Shown one piece after another: positions 34,048 to 46,320 of a stretch of DNA of 64,000 nucleotides. The DNA is from Isoetes taiwanensis (Eukaryota > Streptophyta > Lycopodiopsida > Isoetales > Isoetaceae). The position numbers were made by a program, and so were the translations under genes. A model generated the notes under the pieces. The model saw only the letters and a list, made by a program, of their open reading frames with translations, was not told the DNA's origin and made no database searches. Within the stretch, counting starts at the first letter, position 1, and each line of letters begins with the position of its first letter. The DNA is taken from positions 21,913,726 through 21,977,725 of the forward strand of contig JAJEKV010000002.1 of NCBI GenBank assembly GCA_021234155.1. Reading direction: 5' to 3'.

Positions 34048-35601
34048 TGTTATGCCCAAATATTGTCAGACCATTGTTGTAAATATTGACATGCATGTTG
34101 TTGGGGGCTAACACAATGTCTCGGTGCATGTTGACATTGAGTTCATTGTGGTCGCATGGCCTAGTCTAAATGTGAAGTGCACTAGACAATTTAGACTAGG
34201 GGATAGGTTACTTAGAATTTCGGATTAGAGCGATGTTAGCTAAGGTAATGTTGCGGAAATTCTAGTGGCCTGATTCGGAGCCAGAGAATGCCCCAGTGAG
34301 TGGGAATATTCTCGAAGGTGGCGCCCGGTTCTGTGGATGCCAATTTGCCCCCATATAGTTCACTGCTCCTTTTGTTGCAAATGCAATATGTATGTGCACC
34401 CATAAATCCCTTAGGTAAGGAAATGAAATTTCCTTAATAATGGTTGATATTGGGAGCTGGTATCACACCCTTTGGGCTGCTGTAACAGCAGCAAATTTGC
34501 ATTGAACGTGAATGAACCCGGCAGCTTCAATCTTGGGCCAATTGATTGGTTCAAGCCTTGTTGGGCCAATGGGTCACTGCCATTTGGCTCTGCCATGTGA
34601 GCAGATGCCAAGAGTGATCCAAAAGGGGTAAAAAGGAGGGCTGGAAGGAGGCAACCAGCAAGAGAAGAGAGGCGCTTGAGGCAGAAGTAAGGAGATTGGG
34701 CATAAGGAATCAAATTCAAGGATTCAAGGCACGAATATTTGTGTGCACGGAGTTGCAGCACGATTGGACTTAATTCCGGTAAGCCTTACAGTCATGGGCT
34801 GGTAGATTATCAACTCCGTGTGGATGATCTGCGTTTGGTGCAGGTCTTGATGGTTTACCTTAGAGAATTGAGGTCTCCTTAAATAAAGCCAGCTTTGTGA
34901 TGGACATGTGATTCCGTGAACTATGCTCCTTCTACTTGAAGCCTTATAATACTAGTTTAGGAGAAGTCTTAAACGTCAGCAGTCCGTATTTAATACGGAG
35001 TTGTAGCCTCTACTTACTCTCTGGTGGGAATGAGCTTATGCTTGTTCTCTTGGATGCCTCGTGAGTGCTGGTGAGGTAGGCTAATGGTATTGGTATGGGA
35101 CAATACCATATGCCTGCCGACAGCCCAGTGAAAGCAGAGTATCCATTGTGGAGCGATGCTCCACTGTTGCATTGCAGTATCTTAGTGGTACTGGGGTGAG
35201 CACAGCAAGTGCTACCCGAGGGAGTTTTATGCAGGGCACGATATTGGATGAGCGTGGCTTGTCTAGATAAGAACGAGAGGTACTTGTGAGGTAAAGTTTG
35301 TCGCTGGTATGGGACAGTGGCATGCGGAACCAACAGTCAAGTAGCCTGCGTCCTTATAATGCCTGCAGTTTCTCCCTTACATTGGATGCACCAGCGGGGG
35401 GTTCTAGACGACGTACTGTCTAGATATGGTGGGGTGTATCTGCTTGGCAGATACTATGGTGCGTGTGGTGGATTCCATATGTGTGTTCTTGCAGTTCGTC
35501 AGTCATTGCTTCGTATTGACACTACTAGATAACTCTTATGCATGACTAACACGTGGAAGCTTGTGCAGGCTGTTTGATAGTTGGCGGAGCGTACGTGTGC
35601 A
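34048..35601 (+). repeat. Chromovirus 3' LTR, truncated
   Basis: Starts TGTTATGCCC after the purine tract and follows the 5' LTR until CGTACGTGTGCA, then changes to unrelated sequence. The break near 35601 may be a deletion or a later rearrangement. Confidence 0.88.
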
Positions 35602-35754
35602 ATATGTAGCATAATAACAGGGGGTTTTCTTTGTGTTTTTGTATGCTTTTCACTAAGGTTTTCCTATGATTTCGTGATGTATTCAAATGGATGTACTAAT
35701 GCGTACATCTAGAGTGCACCATTTCTGAGTCATTGATTTTAGCCTTTTTTTTCC

Positions 35755-35930
35755 AATGGTCAACAACCAATGGCTCACAACAAAAGCCCCTTTTTTGTGC
35801 GTGTGGTGCATAATGGTCAACAACCAATGGCTCACAACAAAAGCCCTTTTTTTGTGCGTGTGGTGCATAATGGTCAACAACCAATGACTCACAACAAAAG
35901 CCCTCTTTTTGTGTGCTTGAAGGGCGCATG
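35755..35930. repeat. 57-bp tandem repeat, three copies
   Basis: Units start at 35755, 35812 and 35869 with AATGGTCAACAACCAATG and contain CTCACAACAAAAGCCC. The first two are nearly identical and the third diverges at its end. It is just beyond the truncated chromovirus LTR. Confidence 0.92.
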
Positions 35931-36139
35931 TAGTGCAGTTTCTCGCCGGCAACATATTTCTTATCATAACTTTTGATCCAGAGCTCTGTATGAGATGATT
36001 TTTATTGCGTTGGAAAGCTCTCTCCGAGATCTTTCTGATGGTGTATGATATGGATATGTTTGGTTAAGTTATCTATGCTAAAACAGCAATTTCTCGGCCG
36101 GGTTTGGTAGGCTTTCACATCCTACCAGCTGATTAATAC

Positions 36140-36745
36140 AGGATTGCGCTATTGGATATTATTTTATGGCTCATTCCGAATGAAGCTTGCAAAAAATTAC
36201 CATGCATTTTTTGATTTTGAGGCAGTTATGAAGCAAATTCCAAGGCTTCTAGATCCTTGTGCTAACAAGCAGAAAAGTTTCCCACTTTGGTTTCTCACCA
36301 CAAGAATCCGTACAGGCCAAAGGCTGCTGTTAAATTCCAGTTGAAAAATGTTTGTGTATGGGTGTTGCAAACTTTATGACTTTCAGAATAATGGGATCAA
36401 TCCGCTCTATCTTTATGGTAACTTTTATTTATGTTCTATTTGTTTTATTGTGATGAAATTCAAAAGCTACAGGTGATGAAAGCCTCAAATGAATTCTAGT
36501 TTTTTTCTGGTTTGAATTCTAGATGTTTTTTTGGAATGTTCATCATACGAGAACATCAGAGATAAATATGGTATACAGGGTCAGACTTTAAGAGAACTAT
36601 TAGATATGCCAGCCCATAGATTGAGTACATATCTTAGGGATGTTTGGATGGAGTGTACAGATATCATAAGCTTGTTTAACCTCATGGAAGATTTTGATAT
36701 TTTAGGTGCTTCGGATTGGGCGCCTATATATATTCCATGATTGTA
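36140..36745 (+). pseudogene. Possible LINE ORF2 C-terminal fragment
   Basis: Two short frames are visible. At 36531-36740 the translation contains CSSYENIRDKYG and LRELLDM, a pattern close to the CPTYYIIRGRY and LRQLVEY after the zinc motif of the LINE at 11,606. At 36144-36344 RIRTGQRLLL resembles the segment before that motif. No reverse transcriptase core remains. The similarity is short and the call tentative. Confidence 0.35.
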
Positions 36746-39700
36746 TTATGCATGTATCTGTTTGCCATAGAGGCCCGGGGGCCTAAAATGGCTTGATCAA
36801 TTAAATTAAATTAAATTAAATAACTTGTTATGCTTAATCTAATGCATTTTCCACCCCAATATCAAGGAAGACATTCTTTGCTTCCAATTCACCATCTTCC
36901 TATTGGTTTTTTAGGCCAGGCCACATCAGGCACCCTACAAACCAATTTCCATATCTCCTCTTCTATTTCCTGTTGGTCCTATGCTTTCTAGCGCCCGCCC
37001 ATTCCCCCAGATACAATGTCTTCAACCAAGCATCGTTCCCTTGAAATGGTACCAAGCTTAGAGATGAAAGAAGAGAATAAAACATTTCGGCAACACTCAT
37101 ATGCTTAGACATGATAACAATGGGCAGTTTTTATATAGCCAAATTATATCTCCAAGTTCGTGATGCCTTTTAACCCCGTCGACCTTGGATTCTGAGCATT
37201 AAACGTACGAATGCATGTATAACAGACAATAAAGTGATAGGAATCTTTTTTTCCAAGAAGTTCAACCAATTGTGATATGCTATTGTTGGAAACACCCAAC
37301 TGCAGTCTCAATCTGTCCACCTATTTGAAACACTAAAGTGCTTCACTCATTCAGATCTCCCTACAGAAGTAACCTGGATCAGATATGGAGTAAACCACAA
37401 AACCAAAACAAGATTCAACATCTCTTATGCAACTTCTTTCTTGGTGTAGTTGAAGAGAGAACAGAAAAGGAATTGTCCAAAAGCAAAACAGAGTGAAAAT
37501 GCTTTGTGTTGGCATATTAAGGGTCAAGCGAGGGATTAACGTGGCTTTGCGTGACACGTTGATGGAGGGAGTTTCCATATCTTCCATAACATCCTACACT
37601 TTTACTAATACACATGCAAACCTCTAAACACTTCTCCAAAGTAGAATAAGGAGTGCTAAATAGTGTAGAGAATGAGAATCCAAATCTTAGGATCACAAAA
37701 TACCAAGAGTTTCTATATGAGAAAATGAAATCATAGCGACAAAAGGAAATTTGGGCATGTGTGGGCCCATGACATGTAAGAATATTCAATCGAAGATCAA
37801 TAAGATCAAGACAACTGAACTTAGAAGTATGTCAAGAACCCAATGAACAGTAGAAATATTGGAGACAATGTGCTATTGAGCTCCTTAGTATCTACAATAA
37901 AAGATATCAAATACAAACCAAACATATCATCCTCATATCCTGAATAAGGCTCGAGACTACACCCATATTGAAAGATCCAGAGATCACATAAGGATGAATT
38001 GCCTACAACTTGGGAAGAACTTGCTAACAAGAAGTCAATATACATAATCATCCTCATTGTACATATATACAAACGGAACATTCTAATATAGAATATTGGA
38101 GATGTCAATTGAAACTCCTAGATTCCAGTTGATCAAATTTGAAATGCTGGCGTAGACTACTCCGAAACTTTAGCTGACCAAATATTTCTAACATTTTTAC
38201 CACAACTGAGTACTCTGATGCGAAAAATGATGCAATCGGACTTATTAAAACAACATCCTTATTAAAACAACAGTAAAATTTGCCACAGACAATGTACTGT
38301 AGTGAGAACATAAAATGTTGCTCAGAGACAGAGGGGGGAGAAGGAGAGCATGTCTTTTCATTGATTTCTATGTCTAATTGGGATGATAACACATGGCTAA
38401 TTGTTGTCATTTTGTCATTAGGTAAGTGGCACAAAAAACTTTGGAACTCTGATACAATGACTAGAAGTAAAAAGCTGGCACGCTATTACCATCAAGGTGG
38501 CATGGGGGAAAAAACCCATGAAATACAGAGAAGGGAGAACAGAAAGGAATTGTCCAAAAGCAAAACGAAGTGAAAATGATTTGTATTGACACATTGAGGG
38601 TCAAACGAGGGATTAATGTGGCTTTGAGTGACACAAGCCTGCTTTGAAGGTTAGTTTTCACAAAGAAATGAGCATGAGCTATGGTTTTCTCAATAATAAC
38701 GACATCTTTTAACTTTCATCAACCCAACTTTCGAAATAAATCTTGTTGTAGATTCTTGGTATATGACCTCTTCCTATCTTAATAAGAATAGAACATATAT
38801 GTACAACCTTTCCCCAAATGTATACAACCTTCTCCCATCGTTTTTTGTTGAATCATTTTTCCCATTGTGTATTTTTTTCCCCTATTCTTCACTCGCTTCA
38901 TCCTTTTTTAGTGCTCTCCAGTGAAGTTTGATTAGGAACTAAACAAAATGTTTGGTGAGCAAGACTAGAAGTAAGATCATCTCTCATGAGAATTTCAAGT
39001 GTCAAACAAGGCATGCAATCATAATGCCAAAAGACTTATTGTGCACCATACAATCATAATGGCAAAACACTTATTGTGCACCAAAGATCAAATAGTAACC
39101 CGTCCAAATTCGACTTACTAAGGGGAGCTAGAAAATAAGAAATGACCCAATCAAAGGAGTCCCTTAACACGTCAAATGGCTAGAATAGAAGAAATGGCTC
39201 AACTAGAGAAAAGGATTACAAGGATAAGGCTATAAGAATGTCCCCCAATCGTGTCTTCTTGGCGTTATCTGAAGAGGATTGACTTTAGTCTTGACCGTTT
39301 GTTTAGTTCTGTGTTTGAGCCTCATCCTTGATCTCTTTAAGTGTAATAAGGAGTGAGGTAGTAATATTTTTATTGACTACTAACCTCTTGTGTGATGGGC
39401 TTTACCATTTTTTTTCACTAGTGCCTAGGTTGATAATTGGTTTCAAGTGTCTTTCATCTTGTTGTTGTTTATTTTCCTTCATGGATATTAACCTTTGTCG
39501 GCCCTAATGGATAGAATAGGTTTTTTTAACTTCCACGGAGACCATAGGCCATGGGACATATAATGGGCTAGAACGACCCAAAATGTCACCAAATATAATG
39601 AAAACATTATAAAGCTTGGGCAAAATCCAGATGAAATTATGACTTGGCCTTTATGCAGACAATCAAATAAGGCTTTACCCTCACCTGTAGTGAGACAACC
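36746..39700. other. Intergenic stretch with a dispersed repeat pair
   Basis: No supported gene. There is a short AATTA repeat at about 36797-36822. A segment of about 100 bp at 37455-37557 recurs at 38533-38635, sharing GAATTGTCCAAAAGCAAAAC, GAGGGATTAA and GTGGCTTTG. Both sit in otherwise different surroundings. Confidence 0.55.
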
Positions 39701-39703
39701 ATT

Positions 39704-41569
39704 TGTGACGTCCACTGCTCATATACGATGCTCCCATCGTGTAAAACCAGAGTTCATCCCTCCTGTCAACGCCCTTGCTAACATGAGGTCGTCTACCTAA
39801 CATCGGATCCTTGCTAACAGACAAGAATTTAATGGGGAAGAATGGACGTGTCATTCTCCCTCGGGACCTACCTAGCCGTGGAAGCACATCACATGAGCAC
39901 ATAACATCAAAACATACATATCCACCTCGAAGGGTGGCTCACTATAACATAACATATGTAACAACAACATCAGTAACATCAACATAAGGGGAATCCTACC
40001 CGAGGCTCAGACGCATGGGGATCGACTGACGGCTTGGGTCTCTAGAAGTCAATGCAGACAGAATTCATGGCAAATGGATTGGGCTGGCATAAGAACATGG
40101 TCGTTGGGTAGTCCACTCCATCCGCCCCTCCTACGCATACTTTGCAGATAGGCTAATAAGTCTTGGAGCCTGACCGTAGCCTGCCGGGTGCATAGCCAAA
40201 GGGGCTATTACTGGGTTACATCTCCCCAGTTCCCGATGAGGCGGGAGGAGATCACTCCCCTCCAAAAGATGCATGCTAGTTACAGGCAGGCTGAGCCACT
40301 GCTCGTCTACGACTTCAACCCCATTGAAGGTGATGCATCACCCAAGAGGTATCAGGCCCATACCTTGCCCACACTCAGTGGCAAACTATTAGGCCTAGCC
40401 CACAGTGTTCCTGAGTAGGCTTTACACACTAGAGGGATCAAATGTAACTGGACAAGTCTTCCTTGTCAACCAATCTAGCTCCAACACCCATAGCCAGGCG
40501 GGCTCTTATGCACAGGCTGCATTAATTGGGATTTTTTGAAGCTATCTAGGTACATCAACTACTAAGGCTTTCACGGTCTCTACCTCCCTTCCCAATACAC
40601 AGAAGTGTGCATAGAATAGAACATCATCATCCATAGAACTGCAACATATAATAACATCTAATCTATCTACCTAAACACACATGGTTAGGTTCTTTTGTTA
40701 GGGGTTGTGATCTCAAAATCTACAAGGCCTCTAAGGCTAAGCTAACATGCTAATCCAGCTTATTGCCGGACTGGAAGTCGGCATTGCACAACAGAATAGC
40801 TATTTACCTGATACTTGGCTTGCTCCATCTCCTCGAAAAGCGTCCATGCTCCTGTGTCGAGCCCATACCTTGCCCACACTCAGTGACAAACTATTAGGCC
40901 TAGCTCAAGTGTTCCCCAGTAGGCTTTACACACCAAAGGGATTAACTGTAACTAGACAAGTCTTCCTTGTCAGCCGATCTAGCTCTGCCACCTATAGCCA
41001 GGCGGGCTCTTATGCACAGGCTGCATTAATTGGGAATTAATGAGGCTATCTAGCTACATCAACTACTAAGGCTATTAGGGTCTCTACCCCCCTTCCCAAT
41101 ACACAGGAGTGCACACAGAATAGAATATCATCATCCATAGAACTAAAACATAGAATAGCATCTAATCTATCTACCTAAACATACATAATTAGGTTTGGGG
41201 CTGAAGGCGACTGAATTCGGAAGGTCTGTTGTGCAAAGCCAGCTTGGGGCATTTGGCAATGCGGAATGGTGCTAGCACTTGGCTAGAATGGCTCTTGAAA
41301 GATGGAATGCGGAAAGGGAAAAAGATTTAGGGTTTCCCTTTGGTTCCTAGCATGACCCTTTTAGGGTTAGGGCTAAAAGGTCATGTGGGGTTTTGCCATG
41401 TGGCAAAAAGAGTTATATGCACATGTTTAAAGGCATGGCAACATAAGAAGCTGTCTCTTAGGGTGCAACCCTTTACGGTTTCCAAGTACATGTTATCAAG
41501 GCGACATGTACAAGTGACGTGGCAGTATAATATACGTATTTGTACCATATAATATGCTGGAACATCACA
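39704..41569 (+). repeat. Possible decayed gypsy LTR with internal duplication
   Basis: The left end reads TGTGACGTCC after GTGAGACAACCATT, a phrase common at the start of plant gypsy LTRs. The right end reads GGAACATCACA, giving TGTGA/TCACA inverted ends. No TSD, primer site or purine tract is present. Inside, about 335 bp at 40356-40692 are repeated at 40861-41196. Confidence 0.4.
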
Positions 41570-42545
41570 ATCTCCCCACCTTAAATTGATGTTGTCCGCA
41601 GCATCACGAGTCTCCCCACCTTGGACACCTGCATGAACCATGCAACTCATTCCATACATGCAATTTTTTTAATAATTACCTCGAGGTAATATTTAAGTTG
41701 ATTATTATGATCACATCCTTTATTTCATAACTTGTTATAATAAGGTAATTTCCCAACCCTTACTTAAACTAACACTTAATATTCACAAAACGTTTATAAT
41801 TTCCACACTTAATATTCACAAAAAGTTTTAAAATTTTATAATTTAAAGGTCCATTTCGTCTCCTTGCAACACATTATGACAAAATATATGCTGCAAGTCT
41901 TTGCAGTGTGACCCTCCCCTTGGATCGTTCTATTGGCCTAGAGGTCCAGCACCACGTCAGTACATATTTATTTATTATAAAGATGGTTATTAGGAAATCA
42001 CCCATTTAATTACAATTAATTTAACTACATGAATGCAAGACTAATGTCCTGGCATAGGAGAGGATGCTTCTTCCATCGTGGCCATGGAGACAACACCCTA
42101 TAATGCCTAGGATGTTGTCTAGTGCCTACACCTTTCGTTGCCCTTGGCGTGGAGGATGGCATCATCCCCATAGTGGGCATAGACTAGAGGTTGCTTTTCT
42201 ATCAATGCATGATCCTATATGACCTCTTATCTCTCAATTTTGCCTACTTCCATGGTGTTGGAAGGAGGCTTCTTAATCTACAAGGACGTTAGATCTGGTA
42301 GAGGAAAACATCCTAAGCATCCAACACATTACCTTGATGTGAGCCAGGTATACTATCTGTAGATCATTTTTTTACTAAGTCTTTTTTCATGTTTACTAAT
42401 ACTAATATTTTTTATAAGTTTTGAAGTATTGATTCTAATATGATCTGCTAATGGAATTTATCTGCACGTTCTTCTCGTGGTAGCAAGTCTTAGTGCTATT
42501 GATGGTTGATAATGGATCATTTCTTGATATAGTGCTAAGGTTTCT
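41570..42545. other. No gene seen
   Basis: Contains CTCCCCACCTTAAATTGATG and a following CTCCCCACCTTGG at 41571-41625, typical of gypsy flanks, then AT-rich sequence. No open frame is supported. Confidence 0.45.
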
Positions 42546-42554
42546 CACCTTTAT

Positions 42555-42690
42555 AATGTTGGTGCCACGTTTAGTAATTGTGTTGATGTTAGTGCCACTG
42601 TTAGTGATTTTGTAAATGACAGTGCTAATATTACTATTTTTGTTAATGTTGTTCCACTGTTAGTAATTTTGTCAATGTTAGCACTAAACT
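42555..42690. repeat. Degenerate minisatellite of about 40-bp units
   Basis: Three to four imperfect copies built from AATGTTAGTGCCACTGTTAG and TAATTTTGT. It lies upstream of the DDE-like gene, possibly in its intron. Confidence 0.6.
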
Positions 42691-42906
42691 TAATCTTTAG
42701 TTAGTGAAGCACCACCCACCACTACAGATTAGCAATGCTTTCATCTCAATGTCCTAGCACTGGTTAGTGGTTTGGTTTGCTAAGGGTTATGTTGTAATGC
42801 TAATGGAATCAGTGATTAGTTCTAAGTTGCTATTCATTAGCAGTTGTTTTTTCTAGTGGTATTAGCATTAGCATTTACTAAGTAGTTTTATATTCCTATT
42901 TTGCAG

Positions 42907-44487
42907 ACAAAATTCTTCACTAGTTTCAAGCAAGACAATCCAGATGTTCAAATTAAGCAGAGGGCCTTCGAGAAATTAAAGCCTTACTTTGTTGTAAAGC
43001 CATCTGAATTCAATACCTGTTGTTGCGTCTATCATGAGAGGATGTCAATGCTGAGGGAAGGGGTGAAGAACATGAGGAAAAAGTCCATGGTGCACGGTGC
43101 AGATTGCACCTGTGATTGCAAGATATGTGACCACATGGAAAGCCAAGTAGGGTGCAATGCATCAAGACATGTTTGGCAGTCTAACAGTGACATGTGGAGA
43201 AGCATGGTTTGCCCAAAGCCTGAAGGTGAGGAGTGGCACAATGAAGCATGCTTGTCAGGAACCTGCAGCAAATGTGGTGTGGACAAAATGGAAAGGTGTC
43301 CAAAAGAAGAAACAAAGGACAGTACCTCAAAAATCACTTGGGAGAACATAGACTACATTGAAATTGGTAAGGATAAAAATGGCAAACCCAAAAAAAGAAT
43401 TGAGCATCAATATTTACAGACTTCAGACTTCACCCAATGTTTTGATGGAAACCTTCAGATCTAAAGCAAAGGAGTTTGTGACACATAATTTCAGGTATAA
43501 ATGGCAGCAAGCCATGTTTAGACAACTACTGAACAGGTTTGCTGATGATACTATTGTATCAGTGGTTGACTTTGCAGAGAATTACTCTTTCAAGGAGCAG
43601 AATGAAGTCCAGTCCAAGCATTGGCATAATGAGCAGATCACTATTCTTGTGCACCTCACATATAGAAGGGATCCTGAGACACAAGAAATGATCAAGAACA
43701 TTTTTATATATCTGATGACAGAGAACATGATTCTTTGTTTGTGCAGCATTGCTTTCTCTTACACAATCATTGGATGCAAGAGAAGTAAGTCACTTTGAAG
43801 AAGCATTATGTCTTCTCAGATGGTGCAACCTCACAATTCAAACGTAAAAAATCATTTTGCTTTGATGCTAGATTCAAATCTTTAACAGGTTTAGACATGA
43901 TGTGGAACTTTTGGTGCTCTGGCCATGGGAAGGGAGAACGTGATGGTGCAGGAGCAGTAATAAAGAGGGCTTTGAGAGCAGCACAGTTGAAGGGCAGCAA
44001 GATGACCAATGCATACGAGGTGATAGAATAGCTAAAGCAGTACATGTCAACAGCAGCACCCACAACATATAAAAAGAAGATTCAAACTGTAAGTAGAACT
44101 TTGAGGGAGGTTGAAATAGGACAAGTGGACATAAAAAATCAGTGGGAAGCACGTCCTATTGAAGGATCTAGAAACCTTCATTGTTTCTATGGGTGTTCAA
44201 ATCACATGACACATTTACAGATCAGAAACCTCTCTTACTTTTGCACATATTGTTTAGATTTGAATTGGGAATCTTGCCCCAATGTATCATATACTAAGAA
44301 GTTTGAACTAGTTGTGGTACAGCCCATCAAAGCTATTGTTGAAGAAGAAGTACATGATGAAGGAGAAGAAGCATATATTGGCAGCGCTGACTTATGTAGC
44401 ATGCAAGTATCTATAGGTGATGTCTTTGCAGTGGTGGCTCCAAATAACAATCACGAGAATCTGAAATTCTACCTTATCCTATGTACC
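42907..44487 (+). pseudogene. DDE-like transposase-family protein, degenerate, first part
   Basis: An exon seems to begin after the acceptor CTATTTTGCAG at 42906. The translation has a cysteine-rich zone (CDCKICDHMES, CSKCGVDKMERC), then VVDFAENYSF near 43563-43592, HWHNEQITILVHL, FSDGATSQFK near 43812-43841, and FWCSGHGKGERDGAGAVIKR near 43908-43967. This series resembles a large, poorly named family of RNase-H-fold, transposase-like proteins in animals and plants. The three blocks would supply D, D and a further acidic residue. Frames shift near 43440 and 43690, and stops occur at 43789 and 44029. The last part is a charged region split by a gypsy element at 44487. Confidence 0.65.
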
Positions 44488-45068
44488 TGTTAGTCCTGTG
44501 CCTCCTGGTTCAGGACTATTCATGCATACGACGGACCAGGTCAAGCTCAAGGATCCACAGTCAGCCACGGGTCAGCCATCAAAGGCTCAGCAGAAGACCA
44601 AGCAGCAGACCATGCAGTCAAAGCCTGCGTCCATCAACAAGAGGCGCCGCTCAGACAAGTGACGGCCCGTCACCGCCCGTGTCAGCGTCAGCGTGATTCC
44701 AGGCACTTCAAGAGGCACCGCCAATATTCCTGCAAATCAGGCCTCCTTCCAGGAGTCGGCACCGAGATCAGTCAGAGTGTCTATATTGGGCCAAAGGCCA
44801 TTGTACTATATATATGAGTAGAGCTAGCACATGAGTTTTTAGATAAGTTTTGAGTCTTGTCTCTCTCTTCTTCTTCTCGATTCGAGAGCTCATGTATGTT
44901 CATCATTGATAGCAAGGAAGCTTATCATTTTCCTCTCATTGTTCTCTTTGGTTACTTTTTTTTCTTCTTGTTCTTTTCTTGCAAATCCCGTGACATAGTC
45001 CCGGATTCTCTGTTAGATCAAGGGTCCTCCGGGGTCATCTTTGGGAGTTCGAACCCGAACCCCAAACA
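44488..45068 (+). repeat. Gypsy 5' LTR (581 bp)
   Basis: Pairs with 61561-62154. The proximal 250 bp differ in a peculiar way, with CAG in this copy often facing CG or CGG in the other. The distal part is more alike. TATATATATGAG near 44810 is a possible TATA region. Confidence 0.92.
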
Positions 45069-45699
45069 ACGCCGCCGGCATTGCCGGGTTGCGATTCGAT
45101 TTTCCTTTCTTCGCCGCCATGTGCGTCCGAAACTTCACGCCCGGAAGAACTTCTTTCCCGAGACGGCGTCTCGCTTGGGCGCCATCATCAAAGGGAAGCT
45201 GTTCGTGACATGTATGGATCGCTTATGACATTGAGGGAGGCCACATGGGTCTAGGGGCTCGGTCGGCGCCACCCACCCCTCGTGTCATGTCTCGTCCAAA
45301 TTCTCGCCTCAAAGCGTGCAAACATTGCTCTGACCTCGGTCTCCTCATCACTATCGGGGAGCCATATCCGGCTCAACCTTACTTTCATACCCCGAACATG
45401 CCTTCATCCATCCGTCTTACGGCCATACGCCTCTGCCTTCACAACCATCATCTCCTACGGGTGGACGGGGCTATCCACATATCTCTTTTGCTCCTCCCGA
45501 GAATTTCCCTTCCCTACCTTTCCCCTTTGCTCTTCACATTTTACAATCTTCTGGACCTCAAAACCAATGATCGGGCACCTCCGGTACCTCCACCTCGGCC
45601 ACCCCTTGGCGAGGGTCTTTTCGCACCATACCACCTCCAACTCCACCTCAATATCCTCACTATCATGTTCTGTCCACCCCCGGCACTTTTACCTCTACC

Positions 45700-46320
45700 T
45701 TTCGGACCCTTAAGGCGACTTATCCCACCTTTGGCAACACGAAAGGCAAACCTTTAGACCAAAGTGCTCAGGCCCCCATGGAAGAATTTGAGGCTCTGGC
45801 TGTCCTGAATGGTCATGCGCAACCTCAACTGAAATTCCACATCTTTTCCACCACGCTGCGTGGCTCCCCTCATCAATGGCTCATGTCCAACAAAAGCCAC
45901 TGGAAACAGGATTGGTCCGAAATGAAAACTGCTTTTCTTTCTCACTATGGGACCACGGATGATGATCAACTTCATCTCAAGCAACTCAATGACCTTCAAC
46001 AAGAGCCCACGGAGTCCGCCCGGGATTTTGCAGATCGTCTTCACATTCTGCTCAGCAAACTCAAAGAGTACCCCACACAGAGCCAGATCTTGGTCTGGTT
46101 TCTCCAGGGACTTCCTCCAGCTATCCGACTCATGACTGAATACCTGCGCCCGAAGACTTTGGAGCAGGCCATCGACCTTGTCAATCACTCAGTCAATGTT
46201 TCCTCCCGTGGCGTGGCTCTTCAGGAGCTCCCTTTCATTCCACCCATCATGGTTCCCCAGACTGCTGTTCGACCTCAACATGCCAATCCACAGCGCAGTC
46301 AGATCTGGTGCCATATCTGC
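45700..46320 (+). pseudogene. Gypsy gag, first part, cut inside the zinc knuckle
   Basis: The frame includes MEEFEALAVLNGHAQPQL at 45778 and reads upstream into PTFGNTKGKPLDQSAQAP. It carries the retrotransposon gag core, with TTLRGSPHQWL, MKTAFLSHYG, ARDFADRLHILLSKL and QGLPPAIRLM. It ends WCHIC exactly at the Mutator-like element. The first two cysteines of the CCHC knuckle are here; the His and last Cys lie at 50,630 and beyond. The true N-terminus, somewhere after 45,240, cannot be fixed because frames shift. Confidence 0.85.

Larger units (their letters stand above)
27670..35601 (+). mobile_element. Ty3/gypsy chromovirus with broken polyprotein and truncated 3' LTR
   Basis: The 5' LTR (27670-29398) begins TGTTATGCCC and ends TTCGTAACA. 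It is followed by a methionine-type primer site TGGTATCAAAGCC (29400-29412). The interior holds gag, protease, reverse transcriptase, RNase H and integrase in gypsy order, with a chromodomain at the end. A purine tract CAGGGGAGGAG precedes the 3' LTR at 34048. That LTR loses similarity near 35601, about 165 bp before its expected end, so no TSD can be found. Several stops and frameshifts break the coding region. Confidence 0.93.

Noticed and set aside
35683-35967. Repetitive peptides on both strands
   Set aside because: Produced by the 57-bp tandem repeat, whose unit is a multiple of three.
44235-44450. Minus-strand Ser/Thr-rich frame
   Set aside because: Antisense of the acidic part of the DDE-like gene.
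45245-45757. Plus-strand 170-aa proline/leucine-rich frame
   Set aside because: Overlaps the gag leader in a different frame from the gag core; probably part of the frame-shifted gag N-terminus.
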